From positions 248,001-312,000 of the forward strand of contig NZ_WNKG01000007.1 of assembly GCF_010119245.1 (NCBI RefSeq): DNA of 64,000 bases. The letters run 5' to 3'. Under the pieces are notes generated by a model, which did no database searches, was not told where the DNA came from, and saw only the letters and a program-made list of their open reading frames with translations. Below, one piece after another: positions 1 through 9,130 of this stretch (position 1 is the first letter of the stretch; each line of letters begins with the position of its first letter). A program made the translations under genes and the position numbers. Origin of the DNA: Cyclobacterium salsum (lineage in GTDB: Bacteria > Bacteroidota > Bacteroidia > Cytophagales > Cyclobacteriaceae).

Positions 1-487
1 AGGCTTCTGAATTTAAATCTACGGTAATGTGTTCGCTCAGTGTCGTGGCCAACTCAAAGCCGGTGTAATCCGGAGCGACGGGGTATAATTTGTGACTTCG
101 GTTTACCAGGACAAGCACTTCCATTTTCTTTACTTCAGCTTCCAGAAAGGGAGCCATCGCATAAGCCAGGGTTTTGCCGGTGTTTAATACATCGTCCACC
201 AGGATTATCGATGCGCCGGTCAAGGGGACCTGTTCAGAAAGATGAATTTCGTGTAGTTTTGGTTGGGATTTGTCCAGGTCTATCTTGATTAATTGGAGGC
301 TAAAGGGAGCGATTTCGCGGAGTTTTTCCACTACCCGCTCGGCAAGTACATAGCCCATCCCGGTCAGGCCGGCCACTACCAGTACCTGTTCCCCGGCATT
401 TCTTTCATAAATTTCAAATGCTATTCGGGTAATCTTTTGTTGAATTTGCCGATGGTTCAATACCATCGTTTTTCCCTGTTGCGTCAT
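1..487 (-). CDS. PyrR-like phosphoribosyltransferase (3' end outside window)
   Basis: The minus strand reads open from an ATG at 487 to the window edge, so the C-terminus is missing. The PRPP-binding loop reads ILVDDVLNTGKTL at about residues 98-110, the type I phosphoribosyltransferase signature. The Asp-Asp pair and the later segment VNRSHKLYPVAPDYTG fit PyrR-type proteins better than hypoxanthine phosphoribosyltransferase. Such enzymes transfer PRPP to a base, and some regulate pyrimidine genes; which role applies cannot be told from this part. Alternative in-frame starts are 493 and 466; the one at 466 has a purine-rich AGGGA just upstream. It is the last gene of a minus-strand run that begins at 3907, about 110 bp downstream of rsgA. 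Confidence 0.8.
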   Translation of the reverse strand, partial: MTQQGKTMVLNHRQIQQKITRIAFEIYERNAGEQVLVVAGLTGMGYVLAERVVEKLREIAPFSLQLIKIDLDKSQPKLHEIHLSEQVPLTGASIILVDDVLNTGKTLAYAMAPFLEAEVKKMEVLVLVNRSHKLYPVAPDYTGFELATTLSEHITVDLNSEA

Positions 488-595
488 TGCCATGCCCGTG
501 TCAAAATTTTAATGAAATTAATCGAAAAGACCCTGCTTTCAAAACAATGGCCTAAAATACTGGTATTCCCTACTTTTCCCGCCAGGAGACCTTTC

Positions 596-1522
596 CTAGC
601 GATGGCTGTCTTCTTCGTCCAGAATTTTCAAATAACTTTCGTACCGGTACGGATGGATATAGCCCTGTTCCAATTGCTCAATGACCTTACATCCGGGCTC
701 GTTTACATGCGTACAATTGTTGTATTTACATTGCCCCAAATAGGCTCTCATTTCTACGAAATAATGGGACAGTTCCTGCTCCCCAATATCCAGGATTCCA
801 AACTCCTTAATGCCCGGCGTATCAATCAGGTAGCTCCCTTCTTTGTCCAAGGGAAACATTTCTGCAAAGGTGGTTGTATGCACCCCCTTTGATGAGAACT
901 TCGAAACTTCCTGGGTGACCTGCCTGGCCGCTGGCACCAACCTGTTGAGCAGCGTGGATTTGCCTACCCCAGAATGGCCGGCAATTAAGGTGGTTTTGTT
1001 TTCCAGCAGGGGGAGGAACCGCTCGGTCAGATCGGTATCGCTGAGGGCCGAAAGCTCCAATACCGGGTAGCCCAGGGGTTCGTATATTTCCCGGATCAAT
1101 GCCTTGTATTCCAAATCTTTTTCTTTCGATAGGGTTTCCACCTTATTGATCAGAATGCTGGCAGGTATCCGGAAACTCTCGGTGCTGACCAAGAAACGGT
1201 CGATAAATCCCAGGGAAGTGCGGGGGTTCCGGACGGTTACCATCAGGTAGGCCTGGTCCACATTGGATGCCAGTATATGTGAAAAATGTTGTTTTCGGGT
1301 TGATTTGCGAATAATATAGTTTTCCCGGAGAAGGATATTGGAAATGACAGCCGTTTCCTGATCTTTTTCTTTAGCAAGCTCCACGTAATCGCCCACCGCA
1401 ATGGGGTTGGTCAGTTTCAGGTCTTCCTGCTTGAACTTTCCTCGCAACCGTGCCTTTAAAAGTCCCTCAGTAGTTTGCACTTCGTACCAGGAGCCTGTGG
1501 TTTTAATTACCCTACCTTTCAT
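596..1522 (-). CDS. rsgA: Ribosome small-subunit-dependent GTPase A
   Basis: Circularly permuted GTPase that helps late 30S maturation. The motif order shows the permutation: G4 (NKVE) comes first, then G1 GHSGVGKSTLLN, the Thr-rich switch (GVHTTTF) and G3 DTPG. An N-terminal OB-fold precedes them, and a C-terminal zinc knuckle with CKYNNCTH and a further Cys follows. The length of 308 residues is normal for the family. The start overlaps the end of the Kdo-transferase gene by 11 bp, which suggests translational coupling. No odd features. Confidence 0.96.
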   Translation of the reverse strand: MKGRVIKTTGSWYEVQTTEGLLKARLRGKFKQEDLKLTNPIAVGDYVELAKEKDQETAVISNILLRENYIIRKSTRKQHFSHILASNVDQAYLMVTVRNPRTSLGFIDRFLVSTESFRIPASILINKVETLSKEKDLEYKALIREIYEPLGYPVLELSALSDTDLTERFLPLLENKTTLIAGHSGVGKSTLLNRLVPAARQVTQEVSKFSSKGVHTTTFAEMFPLDKEGSYLIDTPGIKEFGILDIGEQELSHYFVEMRAYLGQCKYNNCTHVNEPGCKVIEQLEQGYIHPYRYESYLKILDEEDSHR

Positions 1523-2762
1523 GTTCGTTTTTTATGATTGCAATGGTCTTTTCTGCACTACCCAGATTGTCCCGGAGCAATTTTTTAGCGGCCTGACGGG
1601 CCTGTTTATACGGTGTAATTTGGTTCAAATGGTTCATGGCATCGAACAAATCCTCCTTATGTTTAACGGGAAAGCCACAGCCGTACTGCTGACTGATAGC
1701 TGCTTCCGGAAATTTGGAGGCTCGCTTTACCTGGCCAAACAAAACAGGGATACCAAAGGCCAGTGGCTCCAGAATATTGTGTAGCCCTTTACCAAATGCG
1801 CCTCCCACATACGCCCAGCGGGCAAATTGGTAAAGGGAGGAAAGCATGCCAATGTTGTCAATTATCAGGACTTGCCATTCCCTGGACTCCTCCCCGCTTT
1901 CGAATTTTGAATAGGTTAGGGAGGTCTTTTGAATGCCTTGTTGCCACTTTTGAATGGTTCCTGCATGAAGGTCGTGTGGGGCAATGATGAACTGCAGGTC
2001 TTCGGATTGGTTAATCCAGGGGATAAGCAAATCCATGTCCTCCTGCCAAACGCTCCCCAGAACCATGACGGGTTGCCGGATGCTTTCCCGGATAGCCGGA
2101 AAGGATTTTGGACACAGGCTGATGGCAGCCACATTATCAAATCGGGGATCGCCGGTTTGAGTGCTATTTTTATATCCAATTTGCTCCAGCAAGTCGATGG
2201 AGGCCGCATTTTGGGTAAAAATATGATGGAAGCAGAAGAGTATCTTTCGGAAAAAGCTGCCGTACCAGGAAAAGTAAACCTGTTCCTTCCTGAAGGAAGC
2301 AGCCACCAGATAGCTGGGAATCTTTCGTTTTTTTACCTCTAGCAGGTGATTTGCCCAGAGGTCGTATTTGATAAAGATGACCAAATCGGGGGCAAGGATT
2401 TCTACAAATTTTTTGGCTTGGGAGGGTTTATCTATTGGGATGTAGGTAAAATAATCCACCCAGCGTTGTTTTTTTTTGATTACCTGCTCGTAGCCGGAGG
2501 GGCTGAAAAATGAAACGGCGACCGCCCAGAGGGGATATTTTTCCTTAAAGGCAGCGATCACGGGTTTGGCCTGTTCGTATTCTCCGAGTGAAGCCACGTG
2601 AAACCAGACAAGGGGGCTGGGGTGTTTTTTTCGAAAGTCCCTAAGGGATTCAAAAATGCCCTTCCTTCCATCAACCGCCTTTTTGAGTTTCACCGACCCC
2701 TGACTTCCGATTTTCATGACAAAGTCCAGCAAATGCATGCTCAGGTTGTATACCAATCTCAT
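1512..2762 (-). CDS. waaA: 3-deoxy-D-manno-octulosonic acid (Kdo) transferase
   Basis: Inner-membrane-associated glycosyltransferase (GT30) that adds Kdo from CMP-Kdo to lipid A precursor, a core step of LPS synthesis. The N-terminal domain has WFHVASLGE with the catalytic Glu at about residue 61. The C-terminal half has YVGGAFGKGLHNILEP, the sugar-nucleotide-binding signature of the family. The length of 416 residues is typical. It sits between an esterase gene (9-bp gap) and rsgA (11-bp overlap) in a tight minus-strand run. Its presence confirms a Gram-negative, LPS-making host. The usual symbol is waaA or kdtA; the number of Kdo residues added cannot be read from sequence. Confidence 0.93.
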   Translation of the reverse strand: MRLVYNLSMHLLDFVMKIGSQGSVKLKKAVDGRKGIFESLRDFRKKHPSPLVWFHVASLGEYEQAKPVIAAFKEKYPLWAVAVSFFSPSGYEQVIKKKQRWVDYFTYIPIDKPSQAKKFVEILAPDLVIFIKYDLWANHLLEVKKRKIPSYLVAASFRKEQVYFSWYGSFFRKILFCFHHIFTQNAASIDLLEQIGYKNSTQTGDPRFDNVAAISLCPKSFPAIRESIRQPVMVLGSVWQEDMDLLIPWINQSEDLQFIIAPHDLHAGTIQKWQQGIQKTSLTYSKFESGEESREWQVLIIDNIGMLSSLYQFARWAYVGGAFGKGLHNILEPLAFGIPVLFGQVKRASKFPEAAISQQYGCGFPVKHKEDLFDAMNHLNQITPYKQARQAAKKLLRDNLGSAEKTIAIIKNEHER

Positions 2763-2771
2763 AACGTAAAA

Positions 2772-3419
2772 TTACATCAAAAATAGTTCTTTGAGCAAGG
2801 CTGCCTCCAATTCATGTCCCCCCGGATAATGGAAGACGCGTAAATCGCGGATCCCTGCTCCCGTTAATCGGGAGTATTGTTCCTGGAAATTTTCCGTGGA
2901 AAGAAAAGGGTCTTCCTCTCCTAATGCGGCCATTACCCTGCTGCCATCCAACCTGCGCTGAAGCAACGGTGAATCCAGGTCGTAGGCAGGGGCTCCCCCC
3001 CAAAAAATCACCTTGTCCAGCGGAAAATCCATCTGACAAATCCATCGGCTCATAGTGGCGGCACCCTGTGAAAAACCGAGTGTATGGACTACTTTTAATT
3101 TGGGAAGCTGCTGACGAATATCCTTCAGCAAGGTATTAAGGTAGCGGTTGGTATTGGCAATATCGGTGGTTCGTTCGTGTTTGGTCATCCAGTTGGCACC
3201 TACCCGGCCGGAAAAGCCCTTCAAATAATGCCGGTTGAGCCCTTCCGGTGCTACGAGCAAGCGGTCTTCGGTATCAAGCGAAGCAAACTTCCGCAGAAAA
3301 TAATTGGCCAGTTGCCCATAGCCGTGGAAAACAATCCAAAGGCTGGTTTCTTGTCCTGAAATGGGATGACTCAAATAATACAAATGCTGATGGGGATAGG
3401 ACAGGTGCTGAGAAATCAT
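2772..3419 (-). CDS. Alpha/beta-hydrolase, phospholipase/carboxylesterase type
   Basis: Small serine esterase of 215 residues with no signal peptide, so probably cytoplasmic. The nucleophile elbow GFSQGA places the catalytic Ser at about residue 117. FHGYG near residue 31 forms the oxyanion-hole strand, and YPGGHEL near residue 204 supplies the catalytic His. The pattern fits the abhydrolase_2 (PF02230-like) family. Its start codon overlaps the cytidine deaminase stop by one base, so the two are probably cotranscribed. The natural substrate is unknown. Confidence 0.82.
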   Translation of the reverse strand: MISQHLSYPHQHLYYLSHPISGQETSLWIVFHGYGQLANYFLRKFASLDTEDRLLVAPEGLNRHYLKGFSGRVGANWMTKHERTTDIANTNRYLNTLLKDIRQQLPKLKVVHTLGFSQGAATMSRWICQMDFPLDKVIFWGGAPAYDLDSPLLQRRLDGSRVMAALGEEDPFLSTENFQEQYSRLTGAGIRDLRVFHYPGGHELEAALLKELFLM

Positions 3420-3907
3420 TATTTGTTTAAATCGTCAAATTGAAAGGGCAATAAGTTCTGTATGCCGTAAGCACGAAGTAGCGTACCATCTGGTCGGTTC
3501 ATGAGAATTTCTATGGGCGAATTAAATTTGCGTTCGTATTCGCTGATACTTTGCCGGCAAAGTCCACAGGGTGTTACGGTGGCCGAGCTGCTATTATCCG
3601 GTGTTTTGGCGGTTATAAGTAGGATCTCCGGTTTCAAATCAGGGAAGTTGGCATGGGTGTATCCCAGGAGTATCCGTTCTGCGCAGACCCCTACCGGAAA
3701 ACAGATATTTTCCTGATTATTGGCCCAAAAGGTCTGCCCGTCTTCCAGAATTACAGCCGCCCCCACCCGGAAATGGGAATAGGGGGCATAGGCGAGTGCT
3801 GCTGCCTTGTTGGCAAGTTGGAGAAGGTTTAGTCGAATGGCATCCAGGTTCTCCACGGCCACCATTTCAAGACTGCTGGTACTGGTGATTTTTCGGTTTT
3901 CTTCCAT
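3419..3907 (-). CDS. cdd: Cytidine deaminase
   Basis: Hydrolyses cytidine or deoxycytidine to uridine in pyrimidine salvage. The zinc site is visible: the CAE motif (VCAER) supplies one Cys and the proton-shuttle Glu, and PCGLCRQ supplies the other two Cys. YSHFRVGAA is the usual N-terminal substrate-binding segment. At 162 residues it is slightly longer than the 130-residue homotetrameric type because of an N-terminal extension of about 25 residues. It is the first gene of the minus-strand run and faces the SusC gene at 4201 across a 293-bp divergent gap. Confidence 0.94.
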   Translation of the reverse strand: MEENRKITSTSSLEMVAVENLDAIRLNLLQLANKAAALAYAPYSHFRVGAAVILEDGQTFWANNQENICFPVGVCAERILLGYTHANFPDLKPEILLITAKTPDNSSSATVTPCGLCRQSISEYERKFNSPIEILMNRPDGTLLRAYGIQNLLPFQFDDLNK

Positions 3908-4200
3908 TTGTATTCCTTGAGTTCAATCGTTAAACATACGGTTAAATTAATAAAGCTACCCAAAACAGACCAAACCTAGCGATCGGCAAATTGAATTTTT
4001 TGGATATTTTTTTTAAAAAATAGGCACCGTATTTATTCGTTTTGACATTTTTATACGTACCTTAATCCTGGCGTTTCCGAACAGGATGAACCAAAACAAG
4101 CCCGGAAAGTTATTAGATTGATAGACTTATAACTAATTATTCTTAATGATTAGCGGGCACCAAATGTAAGCGTAGTATTAACCACAAAAAGGAATTTATT
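3908..4200. promoter_or_regulatory. Divergent intergenic region, cdd / SusC
   Basis: This AT-rich 293-bp gap must hold promoters for both flanking genes. I could not find a convincing -33 / -7 pair (TTTG, about 19 bp, TAnnTTTG) for the SusC gene; the nearest is TACCTTAA at 4058-4065 with no well-spaced -33 box. No hairpin stands out. The 130-bp leader-like stretch before the SusC ATG is typical for such genes. Confidence 0.35.
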
Positions 4201-7200
4201 ATGAAGAGAAATTTTACCTATCTTTTATTACTACTAATCTGCTTTATGCTGCAGGGGTCCTATTTGCTGGCACAGCAGCGGACCGTCAGTGGTAAGGTTA
4301 CCTCCACGGAGGATGGAGAACCCCTTCCTGGAGTGAGCATTGTTATTGAAGGCAGCAGTACGGGGACCGTTTCGGATCTGGAAGGAAATTATTCCCTGGA
4401 CGTTCCAGGTCCCGAGGCCGTATTGCTTTATTCGTTTATTGGTTTTGCTACCCAATCCCAGCAGGTAGGAAGCCAGCAAACCATGGATATTGCATTAAGT
4501 CCCGAAGCGGGCGATTTGGATGAATTTATCGTGACGGCCTTTGGCATTTCTCAGGAGAAAAAGTCGTTGGGCTACGCTGCTCAGAGCATTGATTCCGAAG
4601 CCATCACCAAGATGAAGCAACCTAACCTGGTCAATGCGCTGCAGGGGCAGGTAGCGGGCGTTCAGGTGACCAATTCCGGTGGCGCACCGGGTCAATCAGC
4701 CCGAATTGTTATTCGGGGCATCAACTCACTGGACCCCGGCGCAGACAACCAGCCCTTGTTCGTGGTGGACGGTGTTCCGGTAGATAATTCGACCATCGAA
4801 TCCTCCGGTACGCCCAGAGGCCTTTCCAACCGAATGGCTGATGTCAACCCTAACGACATTGAATCCATGTCCGTACTAAAAGGAGCGGCAGCGACAGCCC
4901 TCTACGGGGTAAGGGCGGCCAATGGGGCGGTCATTATTACTACCAAAAAAGGTAAAGAAGGACAAATCCGGGTCAATTATAACGGATCAGTGGGGTTTGA
5001 AGAACTAAACCGCCTTCCCAAACTTCAGGACGAATACGGGCAGGGTTTCAGCGGAGAATACCAACCTACCAGTTTCTGGCCCTCCTGGGGTGCTCCCATT
5101 TCTGAGGTACAGCAGACTGTTCCCGATCACCGGTACCAGGACAACTGGAACAGGGCTTTCAATACCGGGGTGCAGATTGATAACAGTGTGAGTATCTCCG
5201 GAGGAAATGAAGTTGCTACCTTCTATGGCTCCTTTGGAAACCTTACACAGGAAGGCATTATCCCCTTCTCTACCTGGGACAGGACCACTGCCAAATTATC
5301 AGGATCCGTAAAGGCCAGTGAAAAATTTGATTTTTCAGGTTCCATTAACTTCTCCAACACGGGAGGAAACAGGGTGCCCCACGACCGGTTTATGGAGCGC
5401 ATGATGTATTGGTCCGAGACCACCGATGTAAGGGATTATATCAATGAAGATGGTACCATGAGGACTTATAGCAATACCAATCCCATTTATGATGCTCGCT
5501 TTGCTACTTATGAAGACGATGTCAACCGGATCATCGGTAATATCAATATGAATTACACTCCTACGGACTGGCTTTCTTTTTCTTATCGCCTGGGAAATGA
5601 TTTCTACAGCGATACCCGTACGGAAATCACTCCGGGACCCAAGGGCATTGATGGGGAAGTAGCGCTGAGCTCTACCGGTCTTATCGAGGAGACGCGAATA
5701 AACAGCCGGGATCTTACCTCCAATTTCTACATTACCCTAACAAAACAATTCAACGCAGATTGGAATACCAGCCTCCGGCTGGGAAATGATATCTTTGAAA
5801 GACGGTACGACCGGGTTACGGCCAGGGGAGAGAATTTTGTAATCCCCGAATTCTATAACCTGAACAATACCACGCAGATATTCGCAGGTCAGGGCAAAAG
5901 CCTTCGAAGGTTGGTCGGTTATTACGGAGATTTAATGGTGGATTATAAAAATTTCCTGTTTCTGAACGTTACCGGAAGAAATGACATATCCTCCACCTTG
6001 CCTAAAGACAACAATTCCTTCTTTTATCCTTCGGTAAACCTGGGGTACGTCTTCAGCGAAAACCTGACGCTACCTTCCTGGGTCACCTTTGGTAAATTAA
6101 GGGCTTCCTGGGCTCAGGTAGGTAAAGATACCGATCCCCATATTCTGGGGGCAACCTACGCTTCTCCCAGTATATTTCCCTTGAACGGACAAGTGGGCTT
6201 TACCAGGAATTCGGTGTTTGGAGACCCTAACCTGAGACCGGAACAAACCACTTCCCTGGAATTCGGTCTGCAAACAGCTTTTTGGGACAACAGGGCTAAT
6301 TTTGATGTCACCTATTACAAATCCAATGCCCGGGATCAAATCATTCCGGTTCCGATTTCTGATGCTACAGGCTATTCCTCCTACATTACCAATGCAGGGG
6401 AAATTGAAAACAGTGGGTTTGAATTTATCCTGGGAGGTGCACCTGTACAAAACCAGGATTTTTCCTGGAACATCAGTGCCAATCTTTCCATCAATAACAA
6501 TGAGATCAAATCCATCAGGGAGGGCATTGATGAGATTGTCGTCGGCAGCCAGTTTGGTTATGTCGGGTCTACGGTTACAATGAAATTGATTGAGGGAGAA
6601 GCGTATGGCAATATTTTCGGCAGCTCGTATCAGCGATTGGGAGCCGATCCGGATAACCTGTTTCTGGACCGAAGTCTGCCGGTAATCATCGGTGCCAATG
6701 GATTTCCGGTGAGAACCGGAACCCAACTGATCCTTGGAAATGCTGTACCCAAATGGATAGGAGGCATTAGAAATGATTTCAATTACAAAGGATTTGAATT
6801 GTCATTTCTGGTAGACTTTAGGACCGGAGTAGAACAATACAATCAGTATCACAACTTTCTTTCGGCCTTTGGAAAAAATGAATTCACCGAGGCCCGGGAA
6901 GATTTCAGGGTATTTGAAGGCGTGCTTGCGGACGGGTCACCCAACACCCAGGAAGTTTGGTTGGGTCAGGGAGAAGGGCCTGATGGGGTCAACTATGGCG
7001 CCGGCTACTGGAGAAATCACTACCGGACGACCAGCGAAAACTTTGTGGAAGATGCCAGCTTTATCAAGTTGAGAAACATCACCCTGGGGTATAACCTGAA
7101 TCCAGGCATTCTGGAAAAAACACCCTTTAGAACTGCCAGGGTTTCGGTAGCCGCCAACAATATTATCCTCTACACCCCCTGGGACGGTTTTGATCCCGAA

Positions 7201-7299
7201 TCATTCTCTGCCGGTGCCGGTGGAAACGCGATTGGGTTTACCGGGTTGGGATTTCCTGGTGTACAAAGTGTTTTCTTTAACCTGAACCTTGGACTATAA
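4201..7299 (+). CDS. SusC/RagA-family TonB-linked outer-membrane transporter
   Basis: TonB-dependent importer in the outer membrane, partner of the SusD protein encoded 12 bp downstream. Order of domains: signal peptide (about 1-25), carboxypeptidase-regulatory-like beta-sandwich (about 27-110, with VSGKVTSTEDGEPLPGVS), plug domain (about 115-235, with LYGVRAANGAVIITTKKGK, a SusC hallmark), then a large beta-barrel to residue 1032. The length is normal. No glycoside hydrolase, peptidase or regulator gene lies beside the pair, so the substrate is unknown; peptides or a small glycan are both possible. Confidence 0.93.
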   Translation: MKRNFTYLLLLLICFMLQGSYLLAQQRTVSGKVTSTEDGEPLPGVSIVIEGSSTGTVSDLEGNYSLDVPGPEAVLLYSFIGFATQSQQVGSQQTMDIALSPEAGDLDEFIVTAFGISQEKKSLGYAAQSIDSEAITKMKQPNLVNALQGQVAGVQVTNSGGAPGQSARIVIRGINSLDPGADNQPLFVVDGVPVDNSTIESSGTPRGLSNRMADVNPNDIESMSVLKGAAATALYGVRAANGAVIITTKKGKEGQIRVNYNGSVGFEELNRLPKLQDEYGQGFSGEYQPTSFWPSWGAPISEVQQTVPDHRYQDNWNRAFNTGVQIDNSVSISGGNEVATFYGSFGNLTQEGIIPFSTWDRTTAKLSGSVKASEKFDFSGSINFSNTGGNRVPHDRFMERMMYWSETTDVRDYINEDGTMRTYSNTNPIYDARFATYEDDVNRIIGNINMNYTPTDWLSFSYRLGNDFYSDTRTEITPGPKGIDGEVALSSTGLIEETRINSRDLTSNFYITLTKQFNADWNTSLRLGNDIFERRYDRVTARGENFVIPEFYNLNNTTQIFAGQGKSLRRLVGYYGDLMVDYKNFLFLNVTGRNDISSTLPKDNNSFFYPSVNLGYVFSENLTLPSWVTFGKLRASWAQVGKDTDPHILGATYASPSIFPLNGQVGFTRNSVFGDPNLRPEQTTSLEFGLQTAFWDNRANFDVTYYKSNARDQIIPVPISDATGYSSYITNAGEIENSGFEFILGGAPVQNQDFSWNISANLSINNNEIKSIREGIDEIVVGSQFGYVGSTVTMKLIEGEAYGNIFGSSYQRLGADPDNLFLDRSLPVIIGANGFPVRTGTQLILGNAVPKWIGGIRNDFNYKGFELSFLVDFRTGVEQYNQYHNFLSAFGKNEFTEAREDFRVFEGVLADGSPNTQEVWLGQGEGPDGVNYGAGYWRNHYRTTSENFVEDASFIKLRNITLGYNLNPGILEKTPFRTARVSVAANNIILYTPWDGFDPESFSAGAGGNAIGFTGLGFPGVQSVFFNLNLGL

Positions 7300-7311
7300 A
7301 ATTCAGCTATT

Positions 7312-8706
7312 ATGAAATCTATATATACAATATTAGGTGTATTGCTGCTTCTCGCAGCAACGGCCTGTGAAAACTTTCTGGATGTTAACGAGAATCCCAA
7401 TAATCCCCAGAATGCTCCGATTACGGGATTGATGACTAATGCCAGCTACGAGACGGCCCTAAACGTGCAGCGCATTGGTAGCATTACCTCCAATTATGTT
7501 CAATACCTGGCTTCTCCCAATCCGGCCAGTGCTTCGGATGTGATGGAACCACTCAATTATAGCGGTACCTGGTTTAACCTGTACAATGCGATGACCGATC
7601 TGACGGATTTGATCAGCCAGGCAGAGGAATCAGAGGCTGGACATTACCTGGGCGCGGGTCAGGTACTGATGGCTTTGAATCTGGGGATGACGGTGGATAT
7701 CTTTGGAGATGTGCCCTATTCGGAGGGGTTTGATTTCAGTGCGGTAACCCCGATGTATGACGATGACGAACAGCTTTATGCGGAGGTCTTAAACCTGCTG
7801 GACCAGGGAATTCAAAACCTGGAGGGAAGCACGGCCATTTCGATCGGCGATGACGATTTTATCTTCCAGGGGGATGTAGACAAATGGATTAAATTCGGAA
7901 ATGTACTCAAAGCCAGGTTTATGCTGCATAGCCCAAATGTCAATGCCAATGAAGTGCTCGCTGCTATAGACAATGGTTTTGAGGGAAATGATGACGATGC
8001 TTATGTGGAATTCTTTGAACAACGCTTTAATCCCTGGGCACAGGTGGCCATCAACAACGAAAACCTGCTATTGGGTGGGTGGATCTCCACCCAATTTATT
8101 GAGGCGCTGGATGGCACTTCCTATCCTACCGTAGATCCCAGATTGCCATTGATGATAGGTACTACGGATGAAGGGGAATTTATCGGCGTACCCAATGGCG
8201 CAGGCAGGGGCGATGCACCGGAACAAGGAGCCCGTTCTACCTTGATACCCGGTCAGTATTACACCTCCGAGCTTTCCCCACTTTTAATTGCAACCTATGC
8301 AGAGCAAAAATTTATCGAGGCAGAAGCGGCTCTGGCCAGCGATCCCAACCGGGCCTATGCGGCTTATCTGGCCGGAATTGAAGCCCATATGGACATGTTG
8401 GAAGTGCCTGCGTCCGAAAAGGAGGCTTATTTGTCAGATCCAAGTGTAAGGATGGGAGCTGGTTCCTTGACCCGGGATGATATCATGAAGGAAAAATGGG
8501 TGGCCCTATTCCTGCATCCGGAAACCTGGAACGACGCCAGGCGGTTTGATTATGGCTATAAAGACATGACCTTACCTGCCAATCTCAACACCAATTTGAA
8601 TGATCAATTTATCCGTAGATTGCCCTATCCGGACAATGAAGTCAGTAGAAATGGCGATAATGTACCGGAGGTGACCCTGCTGGACCGAATTTGGTGGGAC
8701 CAGTAG
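7312..8706 (+). CDS. SusD/RagB-like substrate-binding outer-membrane lipoprotein (SusD-like_2 type)
   Basis: Surface lipoprotein that acts as a lid on the SusC pore. The N-terminus is a signal peptide ending in the lipobox TAC-E (Cys at about 20), followed by FLDVNENPNNPQ, which is typical of the PF12771 SusD-like_2 subfamily rather than classical SusD. The C-terminal helices with KWVALFLHPETWNDARRFDY are also characteristic. It has 464 residues and starts 12 bp after the SusC stop, so the two form one operon. The operon ends at a strong hairpin (8735-8760). Confidence 0.92.
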   Translation: MKSIYTILGVLLLLAATACENFLDVNENPNNPQNAPITGLMTNASYETALNVQRIGSITSNYVQYLASPNPASASDVMEPLNYSGTWFNLYNAMTDLTDLISQAEESEAGHYLGAGQVLMALNLGMTVDIFGDVPYSEGFDFSAVTPMYDDDEQLYAEVLNLLDQGIQNLEGSTAISIGDDDFIFQGDVDKWIKFGNVLKARFMLHSPNVNANEVLAAIDNGFEGNDDDAYVEFFEQRFNPWAQVAINNENLLLGGWISTQFIEALDGTSYPTVDPRLPLMIGTTDEGEFIGVPNGAGRGDAPEQGARSTLIPGQYYTSELSPLLIATYAEQKFIEAEAALASDPNRAYAAYLAGIEAHMDMLEVPASEKEAYLSDPSVRMGAGSLTRDDIMKEKWVALFLHPETWNDARRFDYGYKDMTLPANLNTNLNDQFIRRLPYPDNEVSRNGDNVPEVTLLDRIWWDQ

Positions 8707-8884
8707 TAAAAAATGAACTCTTCTTTATATACTGGGCGAAGTTTGCAACTTCGCCTTTTTATTTTTTGATAGTATAAACAGTAACTACTCGTCATCAGGC
8801 CATTTGTAATGGCAATACGGGTCCGCCGTTAAAAACGTCATCTATTACATTCATTCCAGGAAAACCGGCATTACAAATGCCTGG
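8696..8884 (+). repeat. 189-bp intergenic element, copy 1
   Basis: This segment starts in the last codons of the SusD gene (GGGACCAGTAG) and aligns along its whole length with 11191-11379. It contains two palindromes: the GGCGAAGTT hairpin and an inverted pair CATTTGTAATG (8801-8811) / CATTACAAATG (8869-8879). The remaining gap to 9130 has no gene that I can support. A short reading frame ending at about 8937 (WCTYYLDKREVEKFYTQ) may be a gene remnant. Confidence 0.7.
8735..8760 (+). terminator. Intrinsic terminator of the SusC/SusD operon
   Basis: A perfect 9-bp stem (GGCGAAGTT / AACTTCGCC, 8735-8743 with 8747-8755) with a 3-base loop is followed by TTTTTATTTTTT. The same palindrome recurs at 11226-11250 inside a second copy of the surrounding element, so this terminator may have been supplied by a mobile palindromic repeat. 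Confidence 0.8.
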
Positions 8885-8938
8885 TGTACGTATTACCTGG
8901 ATAAAAGGGAGGTAGAAAAATTCTACACCCAGTAGCAT

Positions 8939-8980
8939 TATTTTTATCTGTGTTAATCTGAGCTATCTGTAGTGAACCCC
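8939..8980 (-). repeat. Solitary relic of the CACAGAT-type repeat
   Basis: On the minus strand this reads as one half of the repeat unit found at 28.1-29.6 kb, with CAGATTAACACAGATA at its core and a degenerate CACCACAG-like end. It is a single half-unit with no gene beside it. Confidence 0.5.
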
Positions 8981-9130
8981 TAGATATTCTCGAAGCTGTA
9001 AACAGAAAATGCGCGCCAACAGGCGACTTTTAATGGCATATCCACACCAATTTTCACGGAAATCCCGGCATTGATCCCAAATGCAAACCTTTGAAATGGG
9101 GAGATAAACCAAGAAACCTGCCGAAACCAC

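Noticed and set aside
6097-6726. 209-codon minus-strand frame inside the SusC gene
   Set aside because: Antisense shadow of a clear SusC barrel; no motif or start context.
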